Shown: positions 33,659 to 42,800, counted from the first letter of the stretch. The stretch: 64,000 nucleotides of DNA from Holdemania massiliensis AP2 (GCF_000327285.1 NZ_HE998567.1:1305558-1369557); one strand, 5' to 3'. Translations and numbers: made by a program. The notes: generated by a model from the letters alone, not told the origin.

Positions 33659-34345
33659 TTATTCCCCCATTTTATAGCCTAATCCGCGGATGGTTCGAAT
33701 CAGCTGCGGATGCGTCGGATCTTCCTCCAATTTTTCCCGAAGCCGTTTGATATAAACTGTCAGCGTATTGTCATTGACATATTCCCCGCCTAAATCCCAG
33801 ATCGCTTCAAACAGCTGATCCCGCGTCATCACCTGATTGCGGTGGGTGGCTAGGATCAGCAGCAGCCGATATTCCATTCCGGTAAGGAAAATTTCCTGAT
33901 TGTTTTTAAATACTCTGGCAGCGATGGTATTGATACTCAGATTTTGATAATTGATCGTGGTTTCCGCCTGTTTTTTTCCAGACCGGCGCAGAACTGAGTT
34001 CATGCGGGAAATCAGCTCGCGGACCCGAAAGGGTTTCGTAATGTAGTCGTCTGCTCCTAAATCCAGTCCCATGACAATGTTCACCTCATCGTCGCAGGCA
34101 GTCAGAAAAATAACCGGAATTTCTTTTAAGCGGGAATCTTCACGCATCCGCTTGCAGATCTCATACCCGCTGCCATCCGGCAGTGTTACATCCAACAAGA
34201 CAAGATCAAAGTTTTCCTGTTCGATCAGCTCCAAACCCTGAGCTTTGGTCATTGCTGTCATGACCTGATAGCCTTCCTGACTCAGCGTGTATTGCAGAGC
34301 GGTTAAAATCGCATTGTCATCTTCTACGCAGCATATTTTATTCAT
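33659..34345 (-). CDS. OmpR-family response regulator, BceR-like
   Basis: The 228-residue regulator has a receiver domain (acid pair Asp9-Asp10, phospho-acceptor Asp52 in LLLDVTLPDG-like context, TA and KPF motifs) and a winged-helix DNA-binding domain ending VNDNTLTVYIKRLREKLEED. It pairs with the kinase immediately downstream. Inverted-repeat boxes at its own promoter and before the ABC genes suggest it activates both. AGGTGA precedes the ATG at 34345. Confidence 0.92.
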   Translation of the reverse strand: MNKICCVEDDNAILTALQYTLSQEGYQVMTAMTKAQGLELIEQENFDLVLLDVTLPDGSGYEICKRMREDSRLKEIPVIFLTACDDEVNIVMGLDLGADDYITKPFRVRELISRMNSVLRRSGKKQAETTINYQNLSINTIAARVFKNNQEIFLTGMEYRLLLILATHRNQVMTRDQLFEAIWDLGGEYVNDNTLTVYIKRLREKLEEDPTHPQLIRTIRGLGYKMGE

Positions 34346-34362
34346 CTTTATCACCTGGTTTT

Positions 34363-34440
34363 ATTATAACCGATCTCTGCAGTCTGCACATGACGAGTTC
34401 GTCACATTGAAACTGACAAATTCATGACAATGACGGGAAG
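34363..34440 (-). promoter_or_regulatory. Autoregulated promoter of the response regulator
   Basis: -10 TATAAT at 34368-34363 without a good -35. The box TGACGAGTTCGTCA lies at 34391-34404, with further TTGTCA direct repeats (11-bp spacing) at about 34412-34430. Confidence 0.6.
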
Positions 34441-34444
34441 ACGA

Positions 34445-34473
34445 TTGTTGTAGACTCAAAATTCAACTATAAT
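34445..34473 (+). promoter_or_regulatory. Divergent promoter before the small membrane proteins
   Basis: TTGTTG at 34445-34450, 17 bases, TATAAT at 34468-34473. Confidence 0.72.
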
Positions 34474-34525
34474 TAAAATAACAACGAAGCTGACAAAGCG
34501 CGGATTTATGAAAGAAGGGAAACCC

Positions 34526-34968
34526 ATGTCAAAATGGAAGAAAGGTTTAAGCAGCTGGCCATGTTCCGTCCTTTTGATCACCGCCGTGCTGAGTCTGCTG
34601 ATCTTTTTGCCTCTCACCCGAAATCTCCGTCAGATTCTGATGGCTTCTTCCTCCATCAAGCCGATACATTTCTGGCAGATGGAAATTCAGAATAGCCAAA
34701 AGAAAAAACCGAAATTCTTTTTCAGCCATATACCTTTGAGGATCAGACCTTATTTCAGGCCATCAGCGAACGCAGCTGTCTGCTTGTCTCCATTAACGAT
34801 CAGGCATTTCAGGTCATCCTGCCCAATCAGTCTTTGACTTTGCACGAAAACGATCAGCTGCATTTTCTCTGGTTGGTTGATCCGGAACTGATTTCTCATT
34901 TCAAGTTAAAGGTCGCTGCGGATCAAACCTGGATCTACTGTGACGGACAGCTGCAGGAGGTGAAATAA
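34526..34968 (+). pseudogene. Small membrane-anchored protein gene, frameshifted at an A-run
   Basis: The frame beginning MSKWKKGLSSWP (one membrane helix, residues about 15-36) runs into the wrong frame after an A6 run at 34703-34708. With one extra A the coding sequence continues as KTEILFQPYTFEDQTLFQ to a TAA at 34966-34968, giving about 147 residues. The downstream frame has good coding character and its stop is three bases before the next ATG. This may be a real mutation, slippage at the A-run, or an assembly error. I do not recognise the protein. GAAGGG precedes the ATG. Confidence 0.6.
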
Positions 34969-34971
34969 ACG

Positions 34972-35316
34972 ATGAATAAGAAACGACTGATTTTCAATAT
35001 TTCTCTGATTTTGCTTTTGGTCGCTGTACTGTTTCTGTATTTTAGTTTCAGGATTCCAGCCCGGCATTTCAGCAGCGCTGTCCTTAACCAATGGGAAACA
35101 CGGTTTGCCAGAGGTGGTCAATTTGGCGATGAGCTTACCGCGGCGATTGAAAAAGCGGTGAAGCAGCAGGATCTGCCGCAAGCCTGGCAGTTGAGTCAAT
35201 ACTATGCCTTTGTTTATACCAAACCGGAGATAGAAAAAGATAAGCTGTGCTGGACAGAAATGGATAATGCCGCTACTGCTCAAAAAAAGCGATATTGCGG
35301 TCGATTAACGCCATAA
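34972..35316 (+). CDS. Unrecognised small membrane-anchored protein
   Basis: A 114-residue protein with one N-terminal helix (residues about 7-26) and a charged exterior or cytoplasmic part containing EKAVKQQDLPQAWQLSQYY. AGGAGGTGA at the end of the preceding gene provides the ribosome site, so the two are coupled. They share a promoter divergent from the Bce-type regulator, which hints at a related envelope role, but no function is evident. Confidence 0.6.
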   Translation: MNKKRLIFNISLILLLVAVLFLYFSFRIPARHFSSAVLNQWETRFARGGQFGDELTAAIEKAVKQQDLPQAWQLSQYYAFVYTKPEIEKDKLCWTEMDNAATAQKKRYCGRLTP

Positions 35317-35416
35317 GCTTCCATGCTCCTTCAGCCTTATGATGTTTGTTTCAAAACAGGCTGTAGTCTGATCCAGCAGCTAAGTGAATATCAATGAATC
35401 CAAGGAGGACTATGAT

Positions 35417-35899
35417 TTGATTACTTTTCAATCCGCGCAAGAAGATGAAATTGAACTGATTTACCAGCTTTATCGACGCTGTGCCAATACAAGCCGAGGC
35501 AGTTGGGATGACGAATATCCTACTTTGGAGTTTGTGAAACAGGATTATGCGCAGCAGGGTTTAATGACGCTGAAAAATGAACGCAATGAAATCATTGCTG
35601 CCGGAGCGATTACCTCAGCGGAAGAACTGAAGGATCTGACGCGCAGTACGGAGCTGCATCAACTGTTGGAATTAAGCCGGCTTGGCGTTGATCCGAAGTA
35701 TCAGGGGCAGGGGTATGGCAGACTTTTGCTGCACAATTTAATGGAAGAAGTACGTCGGCGCCATGCCGATGGGATTCAGTTGTTAGCTGCCAGTGCGAAT
35801 ATCCCAGCTTTATCTTTATACCGCCACGCCGGCTTTGAAGAAAGAGGCAGCTTTTTGATGTATGGGATCGATTTTATCCTGCTGGAGAAACGATTTTGA
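35417..35899 (+). CDS. GNAT-family N-acetyltransferase
   Basis: The 160-residue protein has the GNAT signature LSRLGVDPKYQGQGYGRLLLHNLMEE (acetyl-CoA loop QGQGYG) and the C-terminal SLYRHAGFEERG. The best start is the TTG at 35417, eight bases after AGGAGG; the nearby ATG at 35412 is out of frame and an upstream in-frame GTG lies before the ribosome site. Substrate unknown. A terminator follows. Confidence 0.82.
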   Translation: MITFQSAQEDEIELIYQLYRRCANTSRGSWDDEYPTLEFVKQDYAQQGLMTLKNERNEIIAAGAITSAEELKDLTRSTELHQLLELSRLGVDPKYQGQGYGRLLLHNLMEEVRRRHADGIQLLAASANIPALSLYRHAGFEERGSFLMYGIDFILLEKRF

Positions 35900-35956
35900 A
35901 TTTCTGCCAGAATTGACTTTCAATATCAAAAAATTCAAATTGATAAAAGAACGCAA

Positions 35957-36020
35957 AAAGGAAGCAAACCCATGATCGGATCACCCAGAGGATCCAACGG
36001 TTGCTTCCTTTATTTATTTC
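35957..36020 (+). terminator. Terminator of the GNAT gene
   Basis: AAAGGAAGCAA at 35957-35967 pairs with TTGCTTCCTTT at 36001-36011, with a GATC/GGATC inner element, then TATTTATTTC. Confidence 0.78.
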
Positions 36021-36062
36021 ATTATATTATTCAATGGATTCTACTTTCGGTAGCCATCTTTC

Positions 36063-36114
36063 ATTAGAAAAAGCTGAACTTTTCTGATTTTGAGTTCAGT
36101 ATCAAGTTCAGCTT
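36063..36114 (-). terminator. Terminator of the pepT operon
   Basis: AAGCTGAACTT (36114-36104) and AAGTTCAGCTT (36081-36071) pair, then TTTCTAATG on the minus strand. Confidence 0.7.
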
Positions 36115-36124
36115 CGATCCGTTC

Positions 36125-37345
36125 TTACTTCTTTAAATTGACTGTTGCTTTGACAATGTTTAACAAAATTTCAACCACTTTGTGCATCTCCTGAATGCTG
36201 CAGACCTCATAACGGCCATGACAGTTCGCGCCGCCAGTTCCTAAATTCGGACACGGCAGTCCCATAAACGTCAATCGCGCTCCATCAGTTCCGCCGCGAA
36301 CCTTTTCCACCCAAGGCTGAAGTCCTGCTTCAGTGATCGCCTGTTTTGCCAGATCCACAATCCATTCCTGATCTTTCAAAATTTCCTTCATGTTGCGATA
36401 GGATTCCTTAATCTCAACTTGAACCAGCGGCTGTCCGTACTTCTGATTCATATATTCCCCAGCCGCTTTCATCATCGCCATCTGTGCCTCAAACTGAGCA
36501 CTGTCATGATTGCGGATGATGTATTCCATAACGGCCTGTTCAACATTGCCCTGCATATTGTTCAGATGGTTAAAGCCTTCTGTTCCTTCGGTATACTCTG
36601 GACGGTTAAAGACCGGCAGCATCGCATGGAATTCCATTGCGACATTCAGCGCGTTGATCATTTTATGCTTTGCGCTGCCCGGGTGAATGGAAAAGCCCTG
36701 AACTGTAATTTTAGCACTGGCGGCATTGAAGGTTTCATCGCTGATCGCTTCCATCTCCCCGCCGTCAACGGTAAATGCAAAATCCGCATGGAAATTTTCT
36801 ACATCGAACAAATCGGCGCCCCGTCCGATTTCTTCATCCGGAGTGAAGCCAATCCGAATTTCACCATGCTTGATCTCCGGATGGCTCAATAAAGTTTCCG
36901 CCATCGTCAGAATATCCGCAATCCCCGCTTTGTCATCAGCGCCCAATAAAGTATTCCCATCTGTGACAATCAGATCCTGTCCAACATACCGCTGCATGTT
37001 CGGAAAATCACTGACCTTTAATGTAATCTGATCGTTGAGCTGAATATCCTTTCCGTCATAGTTGGAAACAATCCGCGGGTTGACGCCTTCTCCGCAGAAA
37101 TCCGGCGCTGTATCCATATGGGCGATAAAGCCGACCGTCGGCACTTCAAAATCAAGATTGGATGGAATCCTGCCGTATAAATAACCGCGGTCTTCGCGGA
37201 CTTCCTGAATGCCCATCTGTTCCATCTCGGCTTTCAGCACCTTTAAAAGATCCAGCTGACAGGCAGAGCTGGGAACCGTCGGACTTTCCGGATCGGATAC
37301 CGTGTTGATTTTCGCATAGCGAATTAAACGTTCTTCTGGGGTCAT
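36125..37345 (-). CDS. pepT: Peptidase T (tripeptide aminopeptidase)
   Basis: The 406-residue M20 metallopeptidase removes N-terminal residues from tripeptides. Metal-site motifs are visible in order: GFIAHMDTAPD (about 72-82), GADDKAGIAD (about 139), TPDEEIGRGAD (about 174) and the C-terminal GTGGANCHGRYE. Length and motif order match PepT. Its start overlaps the DUF1349 stop by four bases. Confidence 0.94.
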   Translation of the reverse strand: MTPEERLIRYAKINTVSDPESPTVPSSACQLDLLKVLKAEMEQMGIQEVREDRGYLYGRIPSNLDFEVPTVGFIAHMDTAPDFCGEGVNPRIVSNYDGKDIQLNDQITLKVSDFPNMQRYVGQDLIVTDGNTLLGADDKAGIADILTMAETLLSHPEIKHGEIRIGFTPDEEIGRGADLFDVENFHADFAFTVDGGEMEAISDETFNAASAKITVQGFSIHPGSAKHKMINALNVAMEFHAMLPVFNRPEYTEGTEGFNHLNNMQGNVEQAVMEYIIRNHDSAQFEAQMAMMKAAGEYMNQKYGQPLVQVEIKESYRNMKEILKDQEWIVDLAKQAITEAGLQPWVEKVRGGTDGARLTFMGLPCPNLGTGGANCHGRYEVCSIQEMHKVVEILLNIVKATVNLKK

Positions 37346-37941
37346 ATTTTATTCCTCTTTTCTTCCCATTGCAGGCTTTCAATCATCATATCAAAGAATT
37401 CAGCGTCAAACGACGAATCACCCGGGCTGCAGGCATAAAATCCGGCCTGGACGACGCCCTCGTTCAGCGGCAGCGCAAATTCCCGCAGCCATTTGAACTT
37501 CAGACCGTTAAACGAAAATTCGATGCGGAACTCATTCTGCCATCGATGCAGCCGCAGCGTCAACGTATGGATGCCGCTGGAAATCGGCATCCCGGCCCAA
37601 TCCGAAAATCCGCCGTAAGTGACAGTCGAACAGACGGATGACGTCTGTTCATCGCGATATTCAATTCCCGCCTTGCACCAGTTGGAAAGGTCACCCATGA
37701 CAAAGAGGCCCAGCTGATCATAAATCTCATGCAGCTGCGCGCGAATTGTAACCGTTAATGTAAAATCCTGACGGATTGGCAGCAAGATCGCATGGCCGCT
37801 GAATTTCTCCAGCTGCCGTGATCGGTTAAACCAAAAATCAGTTGCCGGTTCCGTACTCAGGATAATTCGATTTTTACCCGTCGTCCATAACGCCGGGCGG
37901 TTGATCCAAGTCATCAACGAAGTATCCAGCCGCTTTTTCAT
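37342..37941 (-). CDS. DUF1349 concanavalin-like protein
   Basis: A 199-residue beta-rich protein of the DUF1349 family, with YDQLGLFVMGDLSNWCKAGIEY and WLREFALPLNEGVVQAGFYACSPGDSSFDAEF near the C-terminus. Relatives have a jelly-roll fold and probably bind or modify carbohydrate, but no activity is established. It is the first gene of an operon with pepT; a TATAAT -10 lies just upstream. Confidence 0.82.
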   Translation of the reverse strand: MKKRLDTSLMTWINRPALWTTGKNRIILSTEPATDFWFNRSRQLEKFSGHAILLPIRQDFTLTVTIRAQLHEIYDQLGLFVMGDLSNWCKAGIEYRDEQTSSVCSTVTYGGFSDWAGMPISSGIHTLTLRLHRWQNEFRIEFSFNGLKFKWLREFALPLNEGVVQAGFYACSPGDSSFDAEFFDMMIESLQWEEKRNKI

Positions 37942-38043
37942 AGTTAGCCTTCCTCACCTGCTTTTATTATATCAAATTCCCCGAAGAATAGAATTTTGAA
38001 AGTGAAAATAAGATGAAAAGAAAACAAAATTCAGGCATGACAA

Positions 38044-38091
38044 TTGACTTTTTTATTTAAATGGTTAATATTTAATGCATTAATTATTAAA
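38044..38091 (+). promoter_or_regulatory. Promoter and AT-rich operator before the marR gene
   Basis: TTGACT at 38044-38049, 16 bases, TAATAT at 38066-38071. TTAATGCATTAA at 38072-38083 is a perfect 12-bp palindrome just downstream of the -10, a likely MarR-family site. Confidence 0.6.
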
Positions 38092-38114
38092 CAATTAAGG
38101 ATTGGAGACTAGCC

Positions 38115-38573
38115 ATGATCTATGAAGCGGATGAGAATGAACTGATGAATCTTGTACGGAGTGTGAACAATCACATGAACCATGTGCTGAATCAATTTTA
38201 CTCGCCTTACGGACTCACACGGCCTCAGGCGATTGTTCTTTCTGAGATTGAACGCCATGGTCCGGTTACGGTCAGTCTGCTTGCACAGCGGCTGGGCATG
38301 ACCACAAGCAATCTCTGCCTGATTGCTCAGCGGCTGGAAAAGAGCGGTTTTTTAAAGCGCAACCGGGATCCGGAGGATCAGCGCAGCGTCATCTTAATCA
38401 ACACGATGAAAAGCCACGAGCTGATCCACCAGGTTCAGGAAAGTGTCAATGAAATGATCCGGCAGCGGCTGGAATACACCGATCCCGAAAATCTGGATAA
38501 GATAATGGAGGGACTGCGGTTATTAAACGCTGTCATGATGAAACAGAATCAGGGGGACAAAGCATGCGATTAG
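38115..38573 (+). CDS. MarR-family regulator
   Basis: The 152-residue protein has the MarR winged helix: LSEIERHGPVTVSLLAQRLGMTTSNLCLIAQRLEKSGFL with the wing RNRDPEDQRSVIL (Asp and Arg of the DxR motif). It overlaps the start of the activase gene by ten bases, so it is coupled to it and probably controls it. Confidence 0.9.
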   Translation: MIYEADENELMNLVRSVNNHMNHVLNQFYSPYGLTRPQAIVLSEIERHGPVTVSLLAQRLGMTTSNLCLIAQRLEKSGFLKRNRDPEDQRSVILINTMKSHELIHQVQESVNEMIRQRLEYTDPENLDKIMEGLRLLNAVMMKQNQGDKACD

Positions 38574-41470
38574 GAATAGATATTGGATCCACAACGATCA
38601 AATATGTCGTCCTGGACGATGAAGGACGTTGTATTGATCAGGATTACCAGCGCCACAGCTGTCAGATTACGGAAAAGCTGATCGAGGTGCTGCAGAAGGT
38701 ATCCGCCAAATACAATCAGCCGGCTATGGCGCTGGCGGTTTCCGGCTCCGCTGCAATGGGCTTGCAGGAAAAATGCAGTCTGCCGTTTGTGCAGGAGGTG
38801 TATGCAACGCGGATTGCCGCAACCAAGACCCTCAGCGAAGTCGACTGCATCATCGAACTGGGTGGGGAGGATGCGAAAATCCTGTTTCTCAGCGGGGGTT
38901 TAGAAGTCCGGATGAATGGTACCTGCGCCGGCGGCACAGGCGCATTTATCGATCAGATGGCGACGCTGTTGAATCTGAGCGCGGAAGAAATGAACGAGGC
39001 GGCCAAACAGGCGGAAAAAATCTATACGATCGCTTCCCGCTGCGGTGTCTTTGCCAAGTCCGATATCCAGCCGCTGATCAATCAGGGCGCAGATAAGGAA
39101 GATCTGGCAGCCAGTATTTATCAGGCGGTCGTCAATCAGACGATTCAGGGTCTGGCGCAGGGACGGAAAATCGAAGGTTCCGTTGTGTATTTAGGCGGTC
39201 CGCTGACCTTTAACAGCGAACTACGTTCTGCTTTTGACAAGACGCTGAAGCTCACCGGCATCTGCCCGGAAAACAGTCTTTACTACGTCGCGATCGGAAC
39301 CGCAATGTTAGCAGAACAGCCGGTTTCCTTCGCCGAAGCGATCCAGCAGCTGCAGACGATGGACAGTTCCAGCTTTGTCCGCTCCCTGCCGCCGTTGTTT
39401 GCCAGCGAAGAGGAATACCAGCAGTTTTACAACCGGCATCAGCGCAATCAGGTCAGGGTTCATGAACCCAAGGAAATCATTGGCCGCTGTGCTTTAGGCA
39501 TTGACGCCGGCAGCACAACCGTCAAGATGGTGCTGATCAACCAGCAGGAGGAAATTCTGTATTCGATGTATCAGCCGAACCAGGGCAATGCGCTGCAGCT
39601 GGTGCGGGAAGCGTTGATCGAACTGTTTCAGAAAAATCCGCAGATGGAAATTGTCTCCAGCTGCGTTACCGGTTATGGAGAAGATCTGATCCGCAGTGCC
39701 TTTGGCGTTGACTTGGGAATTGTTGAAACGATGGCGCATTTCACTGCCAGCCGCAAATATATGCCGGATGTTGATTTCATCATTGACATTGGCGGTCAGG
39801 ACATCAAATGCTTTAAGATTCACAATGGGACGATTGACAACATTTTCTTAAATGAAGCCTGCTCGAGCGGCTGCGGCAGTTTCCTGCAGACCTTTGCCAA
39901 CGCGCTGGGCTATGATATTGAGGATTTCTCTCGGCTCGGCCTGTTCGCCAAGCATCCGGTCGATCTGGGCAGCCGCTGTACGGTATTTATGAATTCTTCG
40001 GTCAAACAAGCGCAGAAAGACGGCGCTACGATCGATGAAATCTCAGCCGGACTGTCGATCAGCGTTGTTAAAAATGCCTTATACAAAGTCATCCGCACTG
40101 CCGATGCGCGGTCTTTGGGCAAGCATATCATCACGCAAGGCGGCACCTTCTACAATGACGCGGTGTTAAGAGCCTTTGAGCAGGAGCTGGATACCGAAGT
40201 GATCCGTCCCAACATCGCCGGCCTGATGGGCGCTTACGGCTGTGCGCTGCATGCCCTGCGGCATTGTCCGAACAGCTCTTCCTTATTGACGCTGAAACAG
40301 CTGGAAGAATTCCACAATGAGATCCGCTATGTTCAATGCGGTCTGTGCAACAACCATTGCCGGCTGACTGTCAACCAGTTCTCTGATGGCCGCCGCTACA
40401 TTGGCGGCAACCGCTGCGAACGGCCAGTGACCAAGAAAAGCACCGCCCAGGATTTAAATATCTATGCCGTAAAACGCGAGCTATTGGGCCAATATCAGCC
40501 GATCCCGGGTTCACGCGGCAAAATCGGCCTGCCTTTGGCGCTGAACATGATGGAACTGCTTCCGTTCTGGTACACCTTCTTCACTGAATTGGGCTTTGAG
40601 GTCGTGACCTCCGGGTTTGCTTCGCTGGAAAAATATCAGAAGGCGCAGAATTCGATTCCTTCCGATACGATCTGCTTCCCAGCCAAGCTTGTCCATGCCG
40701 CAATTCAAACCTTGCTTGACCAGCAGATTCCAGCCATTTTCTATCCGTGCATGACCTACAACATGCGGGAGAAAAACGCCGACAACAATTATAACTGTCC
40801 GGTTGTCGCCTACTATCCAGAGGTCATTGCCGCCAACATGCAGCAGGTAACGGAATGCGATTTCATCTACGATTATGTCGGCATTCACCGCAAAAATGAT
40901 TTCCCGATCAAGATTCATAAGATTTTAAACCAGCATTTCCGGCTTGGTCTGCGCGAGGTGATCAAGGCCAGCAAGAAAGCGTATGAGGCTTACGACCAGC
41001 ACCTAGAAACCATTCGTCAGAAAGGTCAGGAAATCATCACCCAGGCTCAGCTGGACGACCGTGAAATTATCGTTTTAGCCGGCCGGCCCTACCATGCGGA
41101 TCCTTTAGTTTCCCATGATATTGACAAGCTGATCACCAGCTATGGCGCGGCAGTGATCAGTGAAGATGTCATCAACGAGGAAGTCGGCAAGAAGGAATTG
41201 GGAGTCTGGAATCAATGGACTTATCATTCCCGGCTGTATGCGGCGGCGCGGTATGTCGCAAAGCAAAAGAAGATGAATCTGGTGCAGTTGGTTTCCTTCG
41301 GCTGTGGCGTCGATGCGATTACGACCGATGAAGTGCGGGAAATTCTTGAAGCTCAAGGCAAGATTTACACCCAGATCAAGATTGATGAAATCACCAACCT
41401 GGGCGCGGTCAAAATCCGTCTGCGTTCCCTGTTCGCCGCTTTGAAACAGGAGGAAGAAAATCATGACTGA
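38564..41470 (+). CDS. Acyl-CoA dehydratase activase-related protein (two ASKHA domains)
   Basis: The 968-residue protein joins two HgdC/BcrAD-type activase domains (starting LGIDIGSTTIKYVVL and LGIDAGSTTVKMVL, about residues 3 and 312). Each has the Cys that ligates a shared [4Fe-4S] cluster (NGTCAGGTGAFID and NEACSSGCGSFLQ). A DUF2229-like region (about 585-960) follows, with CGLCNNHCRL and GGNRCERP Cys motifs. Activases use ATP to inject an electron into 2-hydroxyacyl-CoA dehydratases. The function of this large Firmicute version is not settled. The stop overlaps the next gene by eight bases. Confidence 0.85.
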   Translation: MRLGIDIGSTTIKYVVLDDEGRCIDQDYQRHSCQITEKLIEVLQKVSAKYNQPAMALAVSGSAAMGLQEKCSLPFVQEVYATRIAATKTLSEVDCIIELGGEDAKILFLSGGLEVRMNGTCAGGTGAFIDQMATLLNLSAEEMNEAAKQAEKIYTIASRCGVFAKSDIQPLINQGADKEDLAASIYQAVVNQTIQGLAQGRKIEGSVVYLGGPLTFNSELRSAFDKTLKLTGICPENSLYYVAIGTAMLAEQPVSFAEAIQQLQTMDSSSFVRSLPPLFASEEEYQQFYNRHQRNQVRVHEPKEIIGRCALGIDAGSTTVKMVLINQQEEILYSMYQPNQGNALQLVREALIELFQKNPQMEIVSSCVTGYGEDLIRSAFGVDLGIVETMAHFTASRKYMPDVDFIIDIGGQDIKCFKIHNGTIDNIFLNEACSSGCGSFLQTFANALGYDIEDFSRLGLFAKHPVDLGSRCTVFMNSSVKQAQKDGATIDEISAGLSISVVKNALYKVIRTADARSLGKHIITQGGTFYNDAVLRAFEQELDTEVIRPNIAGLMGAYGCALHALRHCPNSSSLLTLKQLEEFHNEIRYVQCGLCNNHCRLTVNQFSDGRRYIGGNRCERPVTKKSTAQDLNIYAVKRELLGQYQPIPGSRGKIGLPLALNMMELLPFWYTFFTELGFEVVTSGFASLEKYQKAQNSIPSDTICFPAKLVHAAIQTLLDQQIPAIFYPCMTYNMREKNADNNYNCPVVAYYPEVIAANMQQVTECDFIYDYVGIHRKNDFPIKIHKILNQHFRLGLREVIKASKKAYEAYDQHLETIRQKGQEIITQAQLDDREIIVLAGRPYHADPLVSHDIDKLITSYGAAVISEDVINEEVGKKELGVWNQWTYHSRLYAAARYVAKQKKMNLVQLVSFGCGVDAITTDEVREILEAQGKIYTQIKIDEITNLGAVKIRLRSLFAALKQEEENHD

Positions 41471-42734
41471 CAATAAAGTTCTGTTTACTAAAGACATGCA
41501 GAAAGACTACACGATTCTGATTCCGATGATGGCGCCGATTCACTTTCAGCTGCTGCGCAATGTTCTCGTTCACAGCCGGTATAACGTGGAGCTGCTGGAA
41601 AACACCGGAGCTTCCGTCGTTGAACAGGGTCTGAAATACGTTCACAACGACACGTGTTATCCGGCACTGTTAGTCATCGGGCAGATGATCGACGCCTTGA
41701 AAAGTGGAAAATATGATGTTCACAAAACCGCTCTGATCATCACGCAGACCGGCGGCGGATGTCGGGCAAGCAACTATATTTATCTGCTGCGCAAAGCTTT
41801 GAAAAAAGCGGATCTGGGCTTTGTCCCGGTCATTTCATTAAACCTGTCCGGCCTGGATTCCCAACCCGGCTTCAAGCTGAGTCTGTCGATGCTGCAAAAA
41901 ATGCTGGGCGCTTTGGTCTATGGCGATCTGTTGATGGATTTAAGCAACCAGGTACGGCCGTATGAAGTAAATCATGGCACTGCCGATCAGCTTTGTCAGC
42001 ATTGGATTGATGATCTGAGCAAGCAGTTTGACCGGCGGCAGGGCTTGTCGATCGGTGATATGAAGCGCAACATGCGGGATATCGTCATGTCCTATGCCGC
42101 GATTGAGCGGGAAAAGAAAGAGCTGGTTAAGGTCGGCATTGTCGGGGAAATTTATATTAAGTATTCACCGCTGGGCAACAACAACCTGGAAAAATTCCTC
42201 GCTGAGCAGGAATGTGAAGTTAAGCTTCCGGGCATGATGGGCTTCATGCTGTACTGTATTTACAATGGTGTTGAAGACGTCAAGCTCTATGGCGGCGGAT
42301 GGGCTAAAAAGCAGCTCATGGGCTTTGTTTATTCCTTAGTGCTGAAGCTGGAGAAGATGACAATTGATGCGATCCGCACCTATTCTGATTTCGAAGTACC
42401 CGGATCCTTCCCGGAAATGAAGGAAGGCGCCGAAAAGATTATCGGTTTGGGCGCCAAGATGGGTGAGGGCTGGCTGCTGACCGGCGAAATGGTGGAGCTG
42501 AGCAAGTCCGGCTTTAAAAATATTATCTGCACGCAGCCGTTTGGCTGCCTGCCTAACCACATCGTCGGCAAAGGCATGATCCGCAAGATCCGTGAACAGG
42601 ATCCCGAATGCAATATCGTGGCGATTGACTATGATCCGAGTGCGACTCAGGTCAATCAAGAAAACCGCATCAAACTGATGCTTTCCATCGCCCGGGAAAA
42701 CATGAAAAAAGCCGCCGGTGAATCGGCAGCTTAA
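41463..42734 (+). CDS. HgdB-like/activase-associated partner protein
   Basis: The 423-residue protein resembles the C-terminal part of the large (about 1400-residue) activase proteins, and the 2-hydroxyacyl-CoA dehydratase fold: HNDTCYPALLVIGQ, GGGCRASNYIYLL and CTQPFGCLPNHIVGKG contain conserved Cys. Here it is a separate gene with an eight-base overlap, so the complex is built from two chains. No hgdAB substrate genes are nearby. A terminator follows at 42771. Confidence 0.78.
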   Translation: MTDNKVLFTKDMQKDYTILIPMMAPIHFQLLRNVLVHSRYNVELLENTGASVVEQGLKYVHNDTCYPALLVIGQMIDALKSGKYDVHKTALIITQTGGGCRASNYIYLLRKALKKADLGFVPVISLNLSGLDSQPGFKLSLSMLQKMLGALVYGDLLMDLSNQVRPYEVNHGTADQLCQHWIDDLSKQFDRRQGLSIGDMKRNMRDIVMSYAAIEREKKELVKVGIVGEIYIKYSPLGNNNLEKFLAEQECEVKLPGMMGFMLYCIYNGVEDVKLYGGGWAKKQLMGFVYSLVLKLEKMTIDAIRTYSDFEVPGSFPEMKEGAEKIIGLGAKMGEGWLLTGEMVELSKSGFKNIICTQPFGCLPNHIVGKGMIRKIREQDPECNIVAIDYDPSATQVNQENRIKLMLSIARENMKKAAGESAA

Positions 42735-42770
42735 AAGAACTGATTCGTGTTCAAGAACACGGTTTAGAGA

Positions 42771-42800
42771 CCAGAAGCAAGCCAAGCTTCTGGTTTTTTT
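42771..42800 (+). terminator. Terminator of the marR-activase operon
   Basis: CCAGAAGC at 42771-42778 pairs with GCTTCTGG at 42786-42793, then seven T. Confidence 0.88.

Noticed and set aside
33659-34345. The Bce-type response regulator as controller of the sRNA family
   Set aside because: Its own boxes are TGAC-N6-GTCA inverted repeats, whereas the sRNA promoters carry TTCACG direct repeats; the two patterns do not match.
34703-34712. Programmed -1 ribosomal frameshift at AAAAAAC
   Set aside because: The heptamer is not in the phase required for A-AAA-AAC slippage in the upstream frame, and no downstream stimulatory structure was found.
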